In this document: in pieces, positions 9,801 through 15,168 of the stretch
Numbering within the stretch: the stretch's first letter is position 1
Layout of the letters: the number at the start of each line of letters is the position of its first letter
Source of the DNA: Porphyromonadaceae bacterium UBA4262
Lineage (GTDB): Bacteria > Bacteroidota > Bacteroidia > Bacteroidales > Muribaculaceae
DNA: 18,799 nucleotides
Direction of reading: 5' to 3'
Assembly: GCA_002396085.1 (NCBI GenBank)
Contig: DGWI01000051.1
Coordinates: 1-18,799, forward strand
Translations under genes and position numbers: made by a program
The notes under the pieces: generated by a model
The model's database searches: none
What the model was told of the DNA's origin: nothing
What the model saw: the letters and a program-made list of their open reading frames with translations, nothing else

Positions 9801-10184
9801 CTGGTTGGCACTCCTCGGAGCACGGTTCGCGTCGACCAAGAGACCGTGGGATACTACTGGGGCGGTTCGGCATCGAAACCACACTTCATCAAGCCCACCA
9901 GCGCATATTCCAGTAACATTGGCCAGGCCTACCTCAAGCTCAGCAGCACTGAGGGCAGCGGCATCGATGAGGTGTACACCAACCTGTGGCCCATGCCGAC
10001 TGCTCTGCGTGGCGACATCAATGGTGACAACAAGGTGGATGTGACCGATGTTAACCTTGTGGTCAACATCATCCTGGGCAAGAAATCGAAAGACAACTAC
10101 CCCAATGCCGACACTGACCGTAATGGAACGGTTGACGTGACCGATGTTAATGCAGTGGTTAATATCATCTTGGGCAAAGAATAA
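6843..10184 (+). CDS. second secreted BspA-like leucine-rich-repeat protein with dockerin-like module
   Basis: This 1113-residue protein is a full-length tandem paralogue of 3353-6718. It has a signal peptide (MNNLNKLLVTVMMMVMVFSATA), then LRR_5 units such as CAFQLNTGLETLYLP, FAFYNCKNLKTVYY, NAFAGMSNLVDVRIP, HAFDGAGLTGTVALP and DAFYASKITGELKIP, the same beta-rich spacers (ITAGAYDFAW), the same pre-C-terminal module, and the same dockerin-like loops at residues 1058-1069 and 1090-1101. The two bodies are clearly homologous but diverged at protein level, while the last 76 residues differ at one position (Pro to Arg). The start at 6843 directly precedes the signal peptide; the longer reading from 6678 would run through the end of the first gene and the heptamer array. 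Likely role: a surface or secreted adhesin-like protein, ligand unknown. Lack of a promoter in the gap suggests co-transcription with the first LRR gene. Confidence 0.9.
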   Translation: MNNLNKLLVTVMMMVMVFSATAETFSIGNLKYETIAYDRVGVIGLSESGSTTANLALEIPGTVTYNGTTYRVYNIRDFAFNGHSDIKSVKIRYGVTIIGECAFQLNTGLETLYLPSSIDQIDDFAFYNCKNLKTVYYAGFNFPKLGLGATPFPSNSNMTLNISPLSKRTIAEYKAADGWNVFTNVYNAKAASDFFMVDGGYYSIGYSDQWGPTATRSATLVGYNPVSGTNTSNGTVYKPTAGVYTLTNNVPFSIDTIGINAFQGQTTLQTIDLTNASNLKYIDIIGPSSAVANVTKLVMPSSNFSFSTSTFENLASVSAFELASGSTKYSIFKGCLYNKAQTTLYRVPCGKSGSMDYPSTYPATLTYLWPCCHARCTGITSAYLPYGVKTISDNAFAGMSNLVDVRIPSSVTNLNSHYVFQNCKPSLIIWCNMDNPPMVEKSTYFGDNSGMKLYIPYGKESVYSAAGWTGFSAVNNNSIQAFDFNVSNLCYTVTSTESTTVNGTTYDGRVKLVCAAWTAGGEHSPYNIPASVTNKNKTYAVTRIGEDAFNNITSNFTVTGCANVDTIGAYAFQNQPITSYPFGHNSSRYIMAHAFDGAGLTGTVALPYGVKYVGSYAFANGKYSRIVVPKGVSSFCDMWCNTSTLTEIVYNNSNHYNYSGWEMTGVPSTCYIRVPTGVVNHYKQNSKLSSRADHITAGAYDFAWSNRYESYYFLTITSTASTTYNGTTYAGKAKYVYHPNIQNYSGTNNFGFSTSEEDRTVSGDYRNYLITELGDSLLYGSGFVGGTIPPAVTRIGQSAFCGSAYAVNNLTLPSGLTFIGHDAFYASKITGELKIPASVTQIESYALNTSTLSSIYFPSIMPTMGSYVWNASFNGTVWVPNNYASSYLTTANGWSESYGNKLGVWFKPYASSVPFSSVLPTNLAGSNIYAYIATAYDKSNPTQQLTMTMVDQAAANTGMIMKGLTANQEYRIKQPTSTVSAPATNYLVGTPRSTVRVDQETVGYYWGGSASKPHFIKPTSAYSSNIGQAYLKLSSTEGSGIDEVYTNLWPMPTALRGDINGDNKVDVTDVNLVVNIILGKKSKDNYPNADTDRNGTVDVTDVNAVVNIILGKE
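9957..10184 (+). repeat. 228-bp direct repeat, copy 2 (dockerin-coding 3' end)
   Basis: This is the partner of 6491-6718, with 225 of 228 bases identical and no gap. It covers SGIDEV, the LWPMPTAL linker and both calcium-binding loops, up to the stop codon (TAA here, TAG in copy 1). Similarity ends at the stop codon, since the sequences after it are unrelated. Confidence 0.95.
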
Positions 10185-10201
10185 TAACTCAAGTTTCTGA
10201 A

Positions 10202-10356
10202 GTAGTTAAGAAGTTAAGTAGTTAAAGGGAGTTAAGACGTTACCTGATGGCTGTAGGGATGCGGCATGCTGCGAGAACTAGCGAGATGAGAGCGTAGGAC
10301 TACCGAACAAAAAGACTATCGTCTTAACTACATAACTACTTAACTCCTTTAACTAC
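10202..10356. repeat. long inverted-repeat element built of octamer units
   Basis: The left arm (10202-10239) and right arm (10320-10356) are inverted copies. Matching blocks read in the left-arm sense are GTAGTTAA, AGTTAAGTAGTTA and AGTTAAGACG, about 31 matched bases of 37-38. Each arm is made of roughly 8-bp units ending in GTTA (left) or TTAAC (right). The 80-nt centre has no clear coding content. The element starts 17 nt after the stop of the second LRR gene and could act as a transcription terminator, a REP-like element, or a small non-autonomous mobile element; no convincing target duplication was seen. Confidence 0.75.
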
Positions 10357-10400
10357 CGAAAAGTAGATACTTGCAAAACTTGAATAAAAACTACTACACT

Positions 10401-10871
10401 ATGAAAAGGTTATTCTTCTTGAGTTGTCTGCTCGTGTGCAGCGTGGCCTGCTGGGCACAAAAACAATATGTCAACATCATTGCCACGGGCAAGCAGGCCC
10501 GTGAGGGCATCAGCCTGAGCGGAGCCATCCCCGCCGGCATGCAGGACTTCTACACCAGTTACTATGGCAACATCGTCACCCTGGGCGACGTCATCAACCA
10601 GCTGGCCGAGCATGGGTTTGTTGTCGAGCACATGAGCAGCGACTGCTACGCCCCGTCGGGCGGCGAGGCCTCGTTCCGCGAGATAGTAATCATGTCGAAG
10701 GACGCTTCGCCCGAGCAGGGGGCCATCGACACCGTGACCGCCGACACCGACCCGACTGCCACCGAGGTGGCACGCTACAACCTGCAGGGACAGCCTGTGG
10801 GCAAAGACGAAAGGGGCGTGCAGATTGTTGTCTACTCAGACTTCACCGCACGCACTGTGGTCGTGCAATGA
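10401..10871 (+). CDS. small secreted protein with sorting-tail-like C-terminus
   Basis: The 156-residue product starts with a signal peptide (MKRLFFLSCLLVCSVACWA, cleavage before QKQY). The central part has no recognisable domain. The last ~35 residues (ARYNLQGQPVG...ERGVQIVVYSDFTARTVVV) resemble the 'YNLxGQRV...GIVIVRYSDGTTKKV' tails common on secreted Bacteroidales proteins, which resemble type IX secretion C-terminal domains. Whether such a system exists here cannot be seen from this window. The ATG at 10401 precedes the signal peptide. Only a weak -7-like sequence (GATACTTG, about 10366-10373) lies upstream, so the promoter is uncertain. The gene sits between the LRR pair and the DUF4254 operon, which has its own promoter starting 21 nt after this stop codon. 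Function unknown. Confidence 0.75.
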   Translation: MKRLFFLSCLLVCSVACWAQKQYVNIIATGKQAREGISLSGAIPAGMQDFYTSYYGNIVTLGDVINQLAEHGFVVEHMSSDCYAPSGGEASFREIVIMSKDASPEQGAIDTVTADTDPTATEVARYNLQGQPVGKDERGVQIVVYSDFTARTVVVQ

Positions 10872-10891
10872 GCAGGCCCTTGCTTCTACAT

Positions 10892-10923
10892 TTTGCCAGG
10901 TTCGAGAAAAAGCAGTATATTTG
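10892..10923 (+). promoter_or_regulatory. strong Bacteroidota-type promoter of the DUF4254-GT9 operon
   Basis: TTTG at 10892-10895, a 20-nt spacer, then TATATTTG at 10916-10923; both elements match the consensus perfectly. Transcription would start near 10930, leaving a leader of about 19 nt before the ATG at 10949. Confidence 0.8.
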
Positions 10924-10948
10924 CAACCCGAAACCAAATGTAATCGCA

Positions 10949-11557
10949 ATGAAGCTTGTAGAGACCTGTAACGAGATATTTGAGAAAACTGCCCGGCTAT
11001 ATCATGTGACCGACGATGTGGACGCAGTGGTGCCCAACCCCTACCCTGCCGGCACCATCGAAGCCAGCCTGCATGCCAAGTGCTGGATTGATGTCGTGCA
11101 GTGGCACCTGGAGGACATCATCCGTGACCCGAACATCGATCCGGTGGACGCACTGGCCCTGAAGCGCCGCATCGACCGCTCAAACCAAGACCGCACCGAC
11201 CTGGTCGAGGAAATTGACACCTACTTCCGTGAGATGTTCAAGGACGTGAAGGTGCTACCCGATGCCACCCTCAACACCGAGAGCCCAGCCTGGGCCATTG
11301 ACCGCCTGTCGATCCTGGCCCTGAAGATCTATCACATGCGTGAGCAGACCCTGCGTGACGATGCCACTGATGAGCACCGCGCCCGATGCCAGTCCAAGCT
11401 GGATGTGCTGCTCGAGCAACGCACCGACCTGTCGACGGCCATCGACCAACTACTGGACGACATTGCCGCCGGGCGCAAGTACATGAAAGTCTACCGGCAG
11501 ATGAAGATGTATAACGACCCGTCAACCAACCCCGTACTCTATGGCAACAAAGGCTAA
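10949..11557 (+). CDS. DUF4254 family protein
   Basis: The 202-residue product matches my memory of the DUF4254 family of Bacteroidales: CWIDVVQWHLEDIIRDP...IDP.DAL.LKRRIDRSNQDRTDLVEEID, at about residues 40-85. It is predicted to be all-helical and cytoplasmic, with no signal peptide or membrane segment. The biochemical role is not established. The family typically lies next to a family 9 glycosyltransferase, as here, where the two reading frames overlap by 17 bp (11541-11557). That suggests translational coupling and a role in the same surface-glycan step. The ATG at 10949 was chosen because the upstream extension reads through the promoter, and because 10949 gives the usual N-terminus (MKLVETCNEIFEKT). 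Confidence 0.85.
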   Translation: MKLVETCNEIFEKTARLYHVTDDVDAVVPNPYPAGTIEASLHAKCWIDVVQWHLEDIIRDPNIDPVDALALKRRIDRSNQDRTDLVEEIDTYFREMFKDVKVLPDATLNTESPAWAIDRLSILALKIYHMREQTLRDDATDEHRARCQSKLDVLLEQRTDLSTAIDQLLDDIAAGRKYMKVYRQMKMYNDPSTNPVLYGNKG

Positions 11558-12584
11558 ACCTAGCAATGTGCTGGTCATCAGGTTCTCGGCCCTGGGCGAC
11601 GTGGCCATCACCATACCCGTGCTCTACTCGGTGTGCCAGGCTCACCCCGGCACCCGCTTTGTCATGGTCACACGCCAGTGGGCGGCTCGCCTGTTCATCG
11701 ACCGCCCCGCCAACCTGGAGGTCGTGGGCGTGGACCTGACCACCGACTACAGCGGCCCGTGGGGCATGATGCGCCTGGCGTGGCAACTGCGCCGTCGGCA
11801 CAAGATTGACGCCGTGGCCGACCTGCACAGTGTGCTGCGGTCGTGGATCATCGACGCCACAATGCGTCTGTGCGGTGTCAAGGTAGCCCGCATTGACAAG
11901 GGGCGCGCCGACAAGCGCCGCCTGGTCAAGGGCAAGATTCGCCGCCAGCTCACCCCCACGCTCGAGCGCTATGCCGACGTGTTCGCCCGCCTGGGACTGG
12001 AGCATAATGACACCTTTGCGGGCTTCAATCAGGCCACAACCAGCATCCTGCCCTCCAAGGGTCAGAATGAGCGCTGGGTGGCCATTGCCCCGTTCTCGCA
12101 ACATCGCGGCAAGGAGTACCCGCTGGCACAGATGGAGCAGGTCATCGCCCGATTGCTTGAGCGTGACGAAGTGAAGATCATCCTGTTCGGCGGTGGCAAC
12201 AAGGAGAAGAAACAACTCGCCGCGATTGCCCAACGGCACCCGCGCACCACATCGCTGGCCGGCATCCAACACGGCTTCACCGACGAGTATGCCATCTTGC
12301 GGCAGTGCGACGTGATGGTGTCGATGGACTCGGCCAACATGCACCTGGCCTCGCTCACCGGCACCCCCGTGGTGAGTGTGTGGGGTGCCACACACCCATG
12401 GTGCGGCTTCATGGGTTGGCGGCAGGACCCGCAGAACGCCGTGCAGCTTGACCTGCCTTGTCGTCCCTGCTCCACCTTCGGCCAGGAGGAGTGCCGCTAC
12501 GACGACTACCGCTGCCTGCGCGACCTGCAGCCTCGGCTCATCGTCGACCGCGTGATAGCAGTGCTCAACTCACCACCTGCTTAA
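11541..12584 (+). CDS. glycosyltransferase family 9 (heptosyltransferase-like)
   Basis: This 347-residue cytoplasmic GT-B enzyme resembles ADP-heptose:LPS heptosyltransferases. The N-terminal Rossmann half begins VLVIRFSALGDVAITIPVL, the classic family 9 opening with the acceptor-side loop. The C-terminal half has FGGGNKEKKQ and SMDSANMHLASLTGTPVVSVWG (Asp263), the nucleotide-sugar binding region. The C-terminus contains CRPCSTFGQEECRYDDYRCL, a cysteine-rich segment often seen in Bacteroidales members. The true donor sugar is unknown; a family 9 assignment does not prove heptose. Its ATG lies inside the end of the DUF4254 gene (17-bp overlap), so the pair should be co-translated. The stop at 12582-12584 is followed at once, in the same frame, by the AraC remnant. 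Confidence 0.92.
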   Translation: MATKAKPSNVLVIRFSALGDVAITIPVLYSVCQAHPGTRFVMVTRQWAARLFIDRPANLEVVGVDLTTDYSGPWGMMRLAWQLRRRHKIDAVADLHSVLRSWIIDATMRLCGVKVARIDKGRADKRRLVKGKIRRQLTPTLERYADVFARLGLEHNDTFAGFNQATTSILPSKGQNERWVAIAPFSQHRGKEYPLAQMEQVIARLLERDEVKIILFGGGNKEKKQLAAIAQRHPRTTSLAGIQHGFTDEYAILRQCDVMVSMDSANMHLASLTGTPVVSVWGATHPWCGFMGWRQDPQNAVQLDLPCRPCSTFGQEECRYDDYRCLRDLQPRLIVDRVIAVLNSPPA

Positions 12585-12731
12585 CTGCACACCAGCACCG
12601 ACCCCATCAAGCAGATTGCGTGGGACTATCAGTTCAGCGACACCTCGTTCTTGTGCCGCTACTTCAAGCAGCACACGGGCCAGACCCCGCAGCAATTCCG
12701 CATCAACCAGGCCGAACACCCACTGCTGTAG
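12585..12731 (+). pseudogene. C-terminal fragment of an AraC-family regulator
   Basis: Read in frame from 12585, 48 codons spell a typical second helix-turn-helix of an AraC/XylS regulator: LHTSTDPIKQIAWDYQFSD, then TSFLCRYFKQHTGQTPQQFR, with a natural-looking end (TAG at 12729-12731). Known family members read 'LLxxTxxSIxEIAxxxGFxDxSYFxRxFKKxxGxTPxxYR'. The first helix-turn-helix, the sensor domain and a start codon are missing, so this is a relic of a deleted gene rather than a working regulator. The fragment begins exactly after the GT9 stop codon and in the same frame, so stop-codon read-through would produce a fusion. The deletion breakpoint probably lies at or just inside the GT9 end. 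Confidence 0.8.
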
Positions 12732-12764
12732 TGTGTATTGCGCACCAGCCGAACAGAAATGACA

Positions 12765-12795
12765 AGTCCTGCCGAGCGCGAAACCCGGCAGGACT
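12765..12795. terminator. hairpin between convergent genes, likely bidirectional terminator
   Basis: AGTCCTGCCG (12765-12774) and CGGCAGGACT (12786-12795) pair perfectly over 10 bp with an 11-nt loop. It lies between the AraC remnant and the convergent secreted-protein gene. No U-tract follows on either strand, so terminator function is inferred from position and stem strength. Confidence 0.65.
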
Positions 12796-12835
12796 GAATC
12801 GGACAGCATATTGCTCAACCGAGAAAGCAAATGCC

Positions 12836-13345
12836 TCAGTCGACCGCCACGGCGACAAAGTCTAAGCCACCGTCAAACTGCAACTCGGTGTCGGTGAGTT
12901 TGGTGATTTCATAATTGGCATTGGTGGGCAGCGTGTCGATGAGTTCGGCCTCCAGTTGCGGTTTCGTCTTTTCGATCTCAAACTTCAACTGGGGCATGAT
13001 TATCTTCTTGGTCGCCTCATCCACTCCTTGTATGTCATATTCCAGCTCAGATACAGCCCTGTCGCGGACAAACTTCATGCTCACCTTCTTGCCCTGCAGG
13101 GTATAAATGCCGGGCACGGTCGTCCTAAAGGTGACGACCAGAGTGGCTCCATTACCGATTTCTTCCTTGTCCTCCGTCACCATGACTGCCGCGCATTGCC
13201 CTTGCACGTCGTATACCAGAATCAGCCCCATGCTGTTCTCCTTGTCCGACATGTCGGCATACCAGTATTTCCCTGTCAGGCTCTGTGCCTGCGTTGCGAT
13301 GGCTGCTGCAACCATCAGCAACAACATGAATAATCTTGTTTTCAT
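12836..13345 (-). CDS. small secreted protein, possibly lipocalin-like
   Basis: The 169-residue product has a signal peptide (MKTRLFMLLLMVAAAIATQA) followed by a predicted all-beta domain with alternating hydrophobic strands (LTGKYWYAD, GLILVYDVQG, ATLVVTFRTTVPGIYTLQGKKV). The early G-x-W-like motif and strand pattern suggest a lipocalin-like barrel, but no specific family could be recognised. There is no lipobox Cys, so it should be periplasmic or secreted. The ATG at 13345-13343 precedes the signal peptide directly. It converges on the GT9 operon with a hairpin between them and diverges from the PurF-like gene across a 229-bp gap. The function is unknown. Confidence 0.75.
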   Translation of the reverse strand: MKTRLFMLLLMVAAAIATQAQSLTGKYWYADMSDKENSMGLILVYDVQGQCAAVMVTEDKEEIGNGATLVVTFRTTVPGIYTLQGKKVSMKFVRDRAVSELEYDIQGVDEATKKIIMPQLKFEIEKTKPQLEAELIDTLPTNANYEITKLTDTELQFDGGLDFVAVAVD

Positions 13346-13393
13346 TTCAGTATCGTTTTATATATAAATTGGGATTAACTCAACATGAAATTG

Positions 13394-13401
13394 CAAGGAT
13401 A
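13394..13401 (-). promoter_or_regulatory. possible -7 element of the small secreted-protein gene
   Basis: On the minus strand TATCCTTG (complement of 13394-13401) matches TAnnTTTG except for one base, about 49 nt upstream of the start codon. No good -33 TTG lies at the expected distance, only TTTC, so this is a tentative call. Confidence 0.35.
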
Positions 13402-13531
13402 GACATTATTATTAAGAATTGAAACTATTTCAGTTAAATATTTTCAAAAAAATTACAACTGATCGCTGGCAACCGACAACTTTTTTCAATTAAAATCGCT
13501 CAAAACGGTAGTGTAATCGCGATAAAATGCT

Positions 13532-13539
13532 TAACTTTG
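13532..13539 (+). promoter_or_regulatory. -7 element of the PurF-like gene
   Basis: TAACTTTG is a perfect TAnnTTTG, 35 nt before the ATG at 13575. The expected -33 region (about 13509-13513) reads TAGTG and is weak, so activation by a bound factor is possible. The region upstream carries ATCGC ... GCGAT (about 13494-13522), a possible but unproven operator. Confidence 0.6.
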
Positions 13540-13574
13540 TGCCCTCATTCTTAATCACACGACAACACTACAAT

Positions 13575-14984
13575 ATGGGAGGATTCTTTGGCACCATTGC
13601 CCGGGGCAGTTGCAGCACCGACCTGTTCTATGGCACGGACTATAACTCACACCTGGGCACACGCCGCTGTGGCATGGCCACCTACGACCAGGAGCAGGAC
13701 ACGATTTTCCGCTCGATCCACAATCTGGAGAACGCTTATTTCCGCAACAAGTTTGAAGACGAGTTGCCCAAGTTCAAGGGCACAGCCGGCATCGGTGTCA
13801 TCAGCGACACCGACCCTCAGCCCATTATCTTCAACTCGCACCTGGGCAAGTTTGCCATCGTCACCGTGGCACACATCGTCAACCTGCAGGAGTTGGCACA
13901 GGAGCAACTGGACATGGGGCACCACTTTGCCGAACTGAGCAGTGGCAACATCAACCCCACCGAACTGGTTGCGCTGCTCATCACGCAGGGCAAGACCTAT
14001 GTTGAGGGCATTGAAAATGTATATCGCCGTGTCAAGGGCTCGTGCTCGATGCTCATCCTGACCAAGCACGGCATCATCGCCGCACGCGACCGCCTGGGCC
14101 GCACGCCCATCATCGTGGGTCGCAAGGATGGAGCGATGGCCGCCACCAGCGAGAGCACGGCGTTCCCCAACCTGGGATTTGATATCGAGCACTACCTGGG
14201 CCCGGGCGAGATTGTGCGCATCACCGCCGAGGGGATGGAGCAACTGCGTGCACCGGGAAACGAGATGCAGGTGTGCTCGTTCTTGTGGGTCTACTATGGC
14301 TTCCCCGGCTCTTACTACGAGAACCGCAATGTCGAGGACGTACGGTTCAAGATTGGCAAAAAGATGGGGCAGAAGGACGATTGCGAGGTCGATTGTGCAT
14401 GTGGTATCCCTGACTCGGGCACAGGCATGGCACTGGGCTATGCCGAGGGCAAGCATGTCCCCTATCACCGTGCCATTGCCAAGTACACTCCCACCTGGCC
14501 CCGCAGTTTCACGCCCAGCAACCAGCAGTTGCGCTCGCTAGTGGCCAAGATGAAACTCATCCCCAACCGCGCCATGCTCGAGGGCAAACGCGCCCTGTTC
14601 TGCGACGACTCGATTGTGCGCGGCACGCAACTCAAGGACAACACCCGCGTGCTCTATGACTACGGTGCCCGCGAGGTGCACATACGCATCGCCTGCCCGC
14701 CGCTGATCTATGGCTGCCCGTTCATCGGGTTCACCAACAGCAAGAGCGACCTCGAACTCATCACCCGCCGCATCATTGGTGACATTGAGGGCGATCCTAA
14801 CGCCAAACTCACCGAATATGCCACCACGGGGTCGCCCGAATACAACCAGATGGTTGAGCGCATGCGGCAACACTTCGGGCTGACATCGCTCAAGTTCAAC
14901 ACCATCGAGGACCTGGTCGATGCCATCGGCCTGCCCAAGTGCCAGTTGTGCACCCATTGCTTTGACGGCAGCAGCAGGTTCTGA
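13575..14984 (+). CDS. amidophosphoribosyltransferase paralogue lacking the glutaminase cysteine
   Basis: The 469-residue product has the layout of PurF (PRPP plus glutamine to phosphoribosylamine): an N-terminal Ntn-hydrolase domain (about 1-225) and a C-terminal phosphoribosyltransferase domain. The PRPP loop is intact (DDSIVRGT, residues 344-351), as is the GIPDSGTGMALGYAEG segment. The usual N-terminal Cys of MCGIxGI is absent: the protein begins MGGFFGT, and the HRGQESAG region reads TRRCGMATY. The flexible NRYVGRTF loop is also changed (YTPTWPRSF). Cysteines aligning with the four [4Fe-4S] ligands of Bacillus-type PurF remain: Cys234 (VCSFLWVYY), Cys381 (PPLIYGCPF), and Cys459/Cys462 (CTHCFDG). 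Such MGGFFGT paralogues are known from other Bacteroidales and are usually annotated as purF. I infer an ammonia-dependent or other PRPP-linked role. The ATG at 13575 matches the family start; the upstream extension overlaps the promoter. Confidence 0.85.
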   Translation: MGGFFGTIARGSCSTDLFYGTDYNSHLGTRRCGMATYDQEQDTIFRSIHNLENAYFRNKFEDELPKFKGTAGIGVISDTDPQPIIFNSHLGKFAIVTVAHIVNLQELAQEQLDMGHHFAELSSGNINPTELVALLITQGKTYVEGIENVYRRVKGSCSMLILTKHGIIAARDRLGRTPIIVGRKDGAMAATSESTAFPNLGFDIEHYLGPGEIVRITAEGMEQLRAPGNEMQVCSFLWVYYGFPGSYYENRNVEDVRFKIGKKMGQKDDCEVDCACGIPDSGTGMALGYAEGKHVPYHRAIAKYTPTWPRSFTPSNQQLRSLVAKMKLIPNRAMLEGKRALFCDDSIVRGTQLKDNTRVLYDYGAREVHIRIACPPLIYGCPFIGFTNSKSDLELITRRIIGDIEGDPNAKLTEYATTGSPEYNQMVERMRQHFGLTSLKFNTIEDLVDAIGLPKCQLCTHCFDGSSRF

Positions 14985-14991
14985 ATGAATT

Positions 14992-15096
14992 GAGTTTTCG
15001 GTTATCGGTTATCGGTTTTCAGTTTTCAGTTTTCGGCCACAACCGACTACTGATAACCGACAACTGATAACCGATAACCGACTACCGACAACCGTT
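14992..15096. repeat. fifteen heptamers forming an inverted array between purF-like gene and glpA
   Basis: The gap divides into 7-mers starting at 14992: GAGTTTT, CGGTTAT twice, CGGTTTT, CAGTTTT twice, CGGCCAC, then mostly AACCGAC / AACTGAT / AACCGAT / TACCGAC types. The second half is the inverted complement of the first: 14999-15015 and 15064-15080 are complementary at 16 of 17 positions. A long stem is possible. The array starts 8 nt after the stop of the PurF-like gene and ends 17 nt before the glpA -33 element. It may act as a terminator. Confidence 0.85.
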
Positions 15097-15112
15097 AAAT
15101 ATATCCAAAAAG

Positions 15113-15144
15113 TTGGCACAGGTGCGGACGATTTTGTAACTTTG
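15113..15144 (+). promoter_or_regulatory. Bacteroidota-type promoter of glpAB
   Basis: TTG at 15113-15115, a 21-nt spacer, then TAACTTTG at 15137-15144. The predicted transcript starts near 15151, about 18 nt before the glpA ATG at 15169. It overlaps an in-frame TTG at 15142, which argues against that codon as the gene start. Confidence 0.7.
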
Positions 15145-15168
15145 CCGATTGTGAGCAATCATGACACC

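Noticed and set aside
8799..9884. 361-codon open frame antisense to the second LRR gene
   Set aside because: Its composition is that of a reverse-frame shadow (Val/Gly/Ala/Arg-rich), and the LRR protein on the plus strand has clear repeats and a signal peptide.
11271..12395. 374-codon open frame antisense to DUF4254 and GT9
   Set aside because: It spans two real genes on the other strand, is His/Gly/Ala-rich with no motif, and has no promoter. GT9 motifs are unambiguous.
12458..12865. 135-codon open frame crossing the GT9 end and the AraC remnant
   Set aside because: It is in a different frame from both recognisable coding segments and shows no motif.
15142..15168. TTG start for glpA at 15142
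   Set aside because: This codon is part of the -7 promoter element. The ATG at 15169 is followed directly by the FAD-binding motif.
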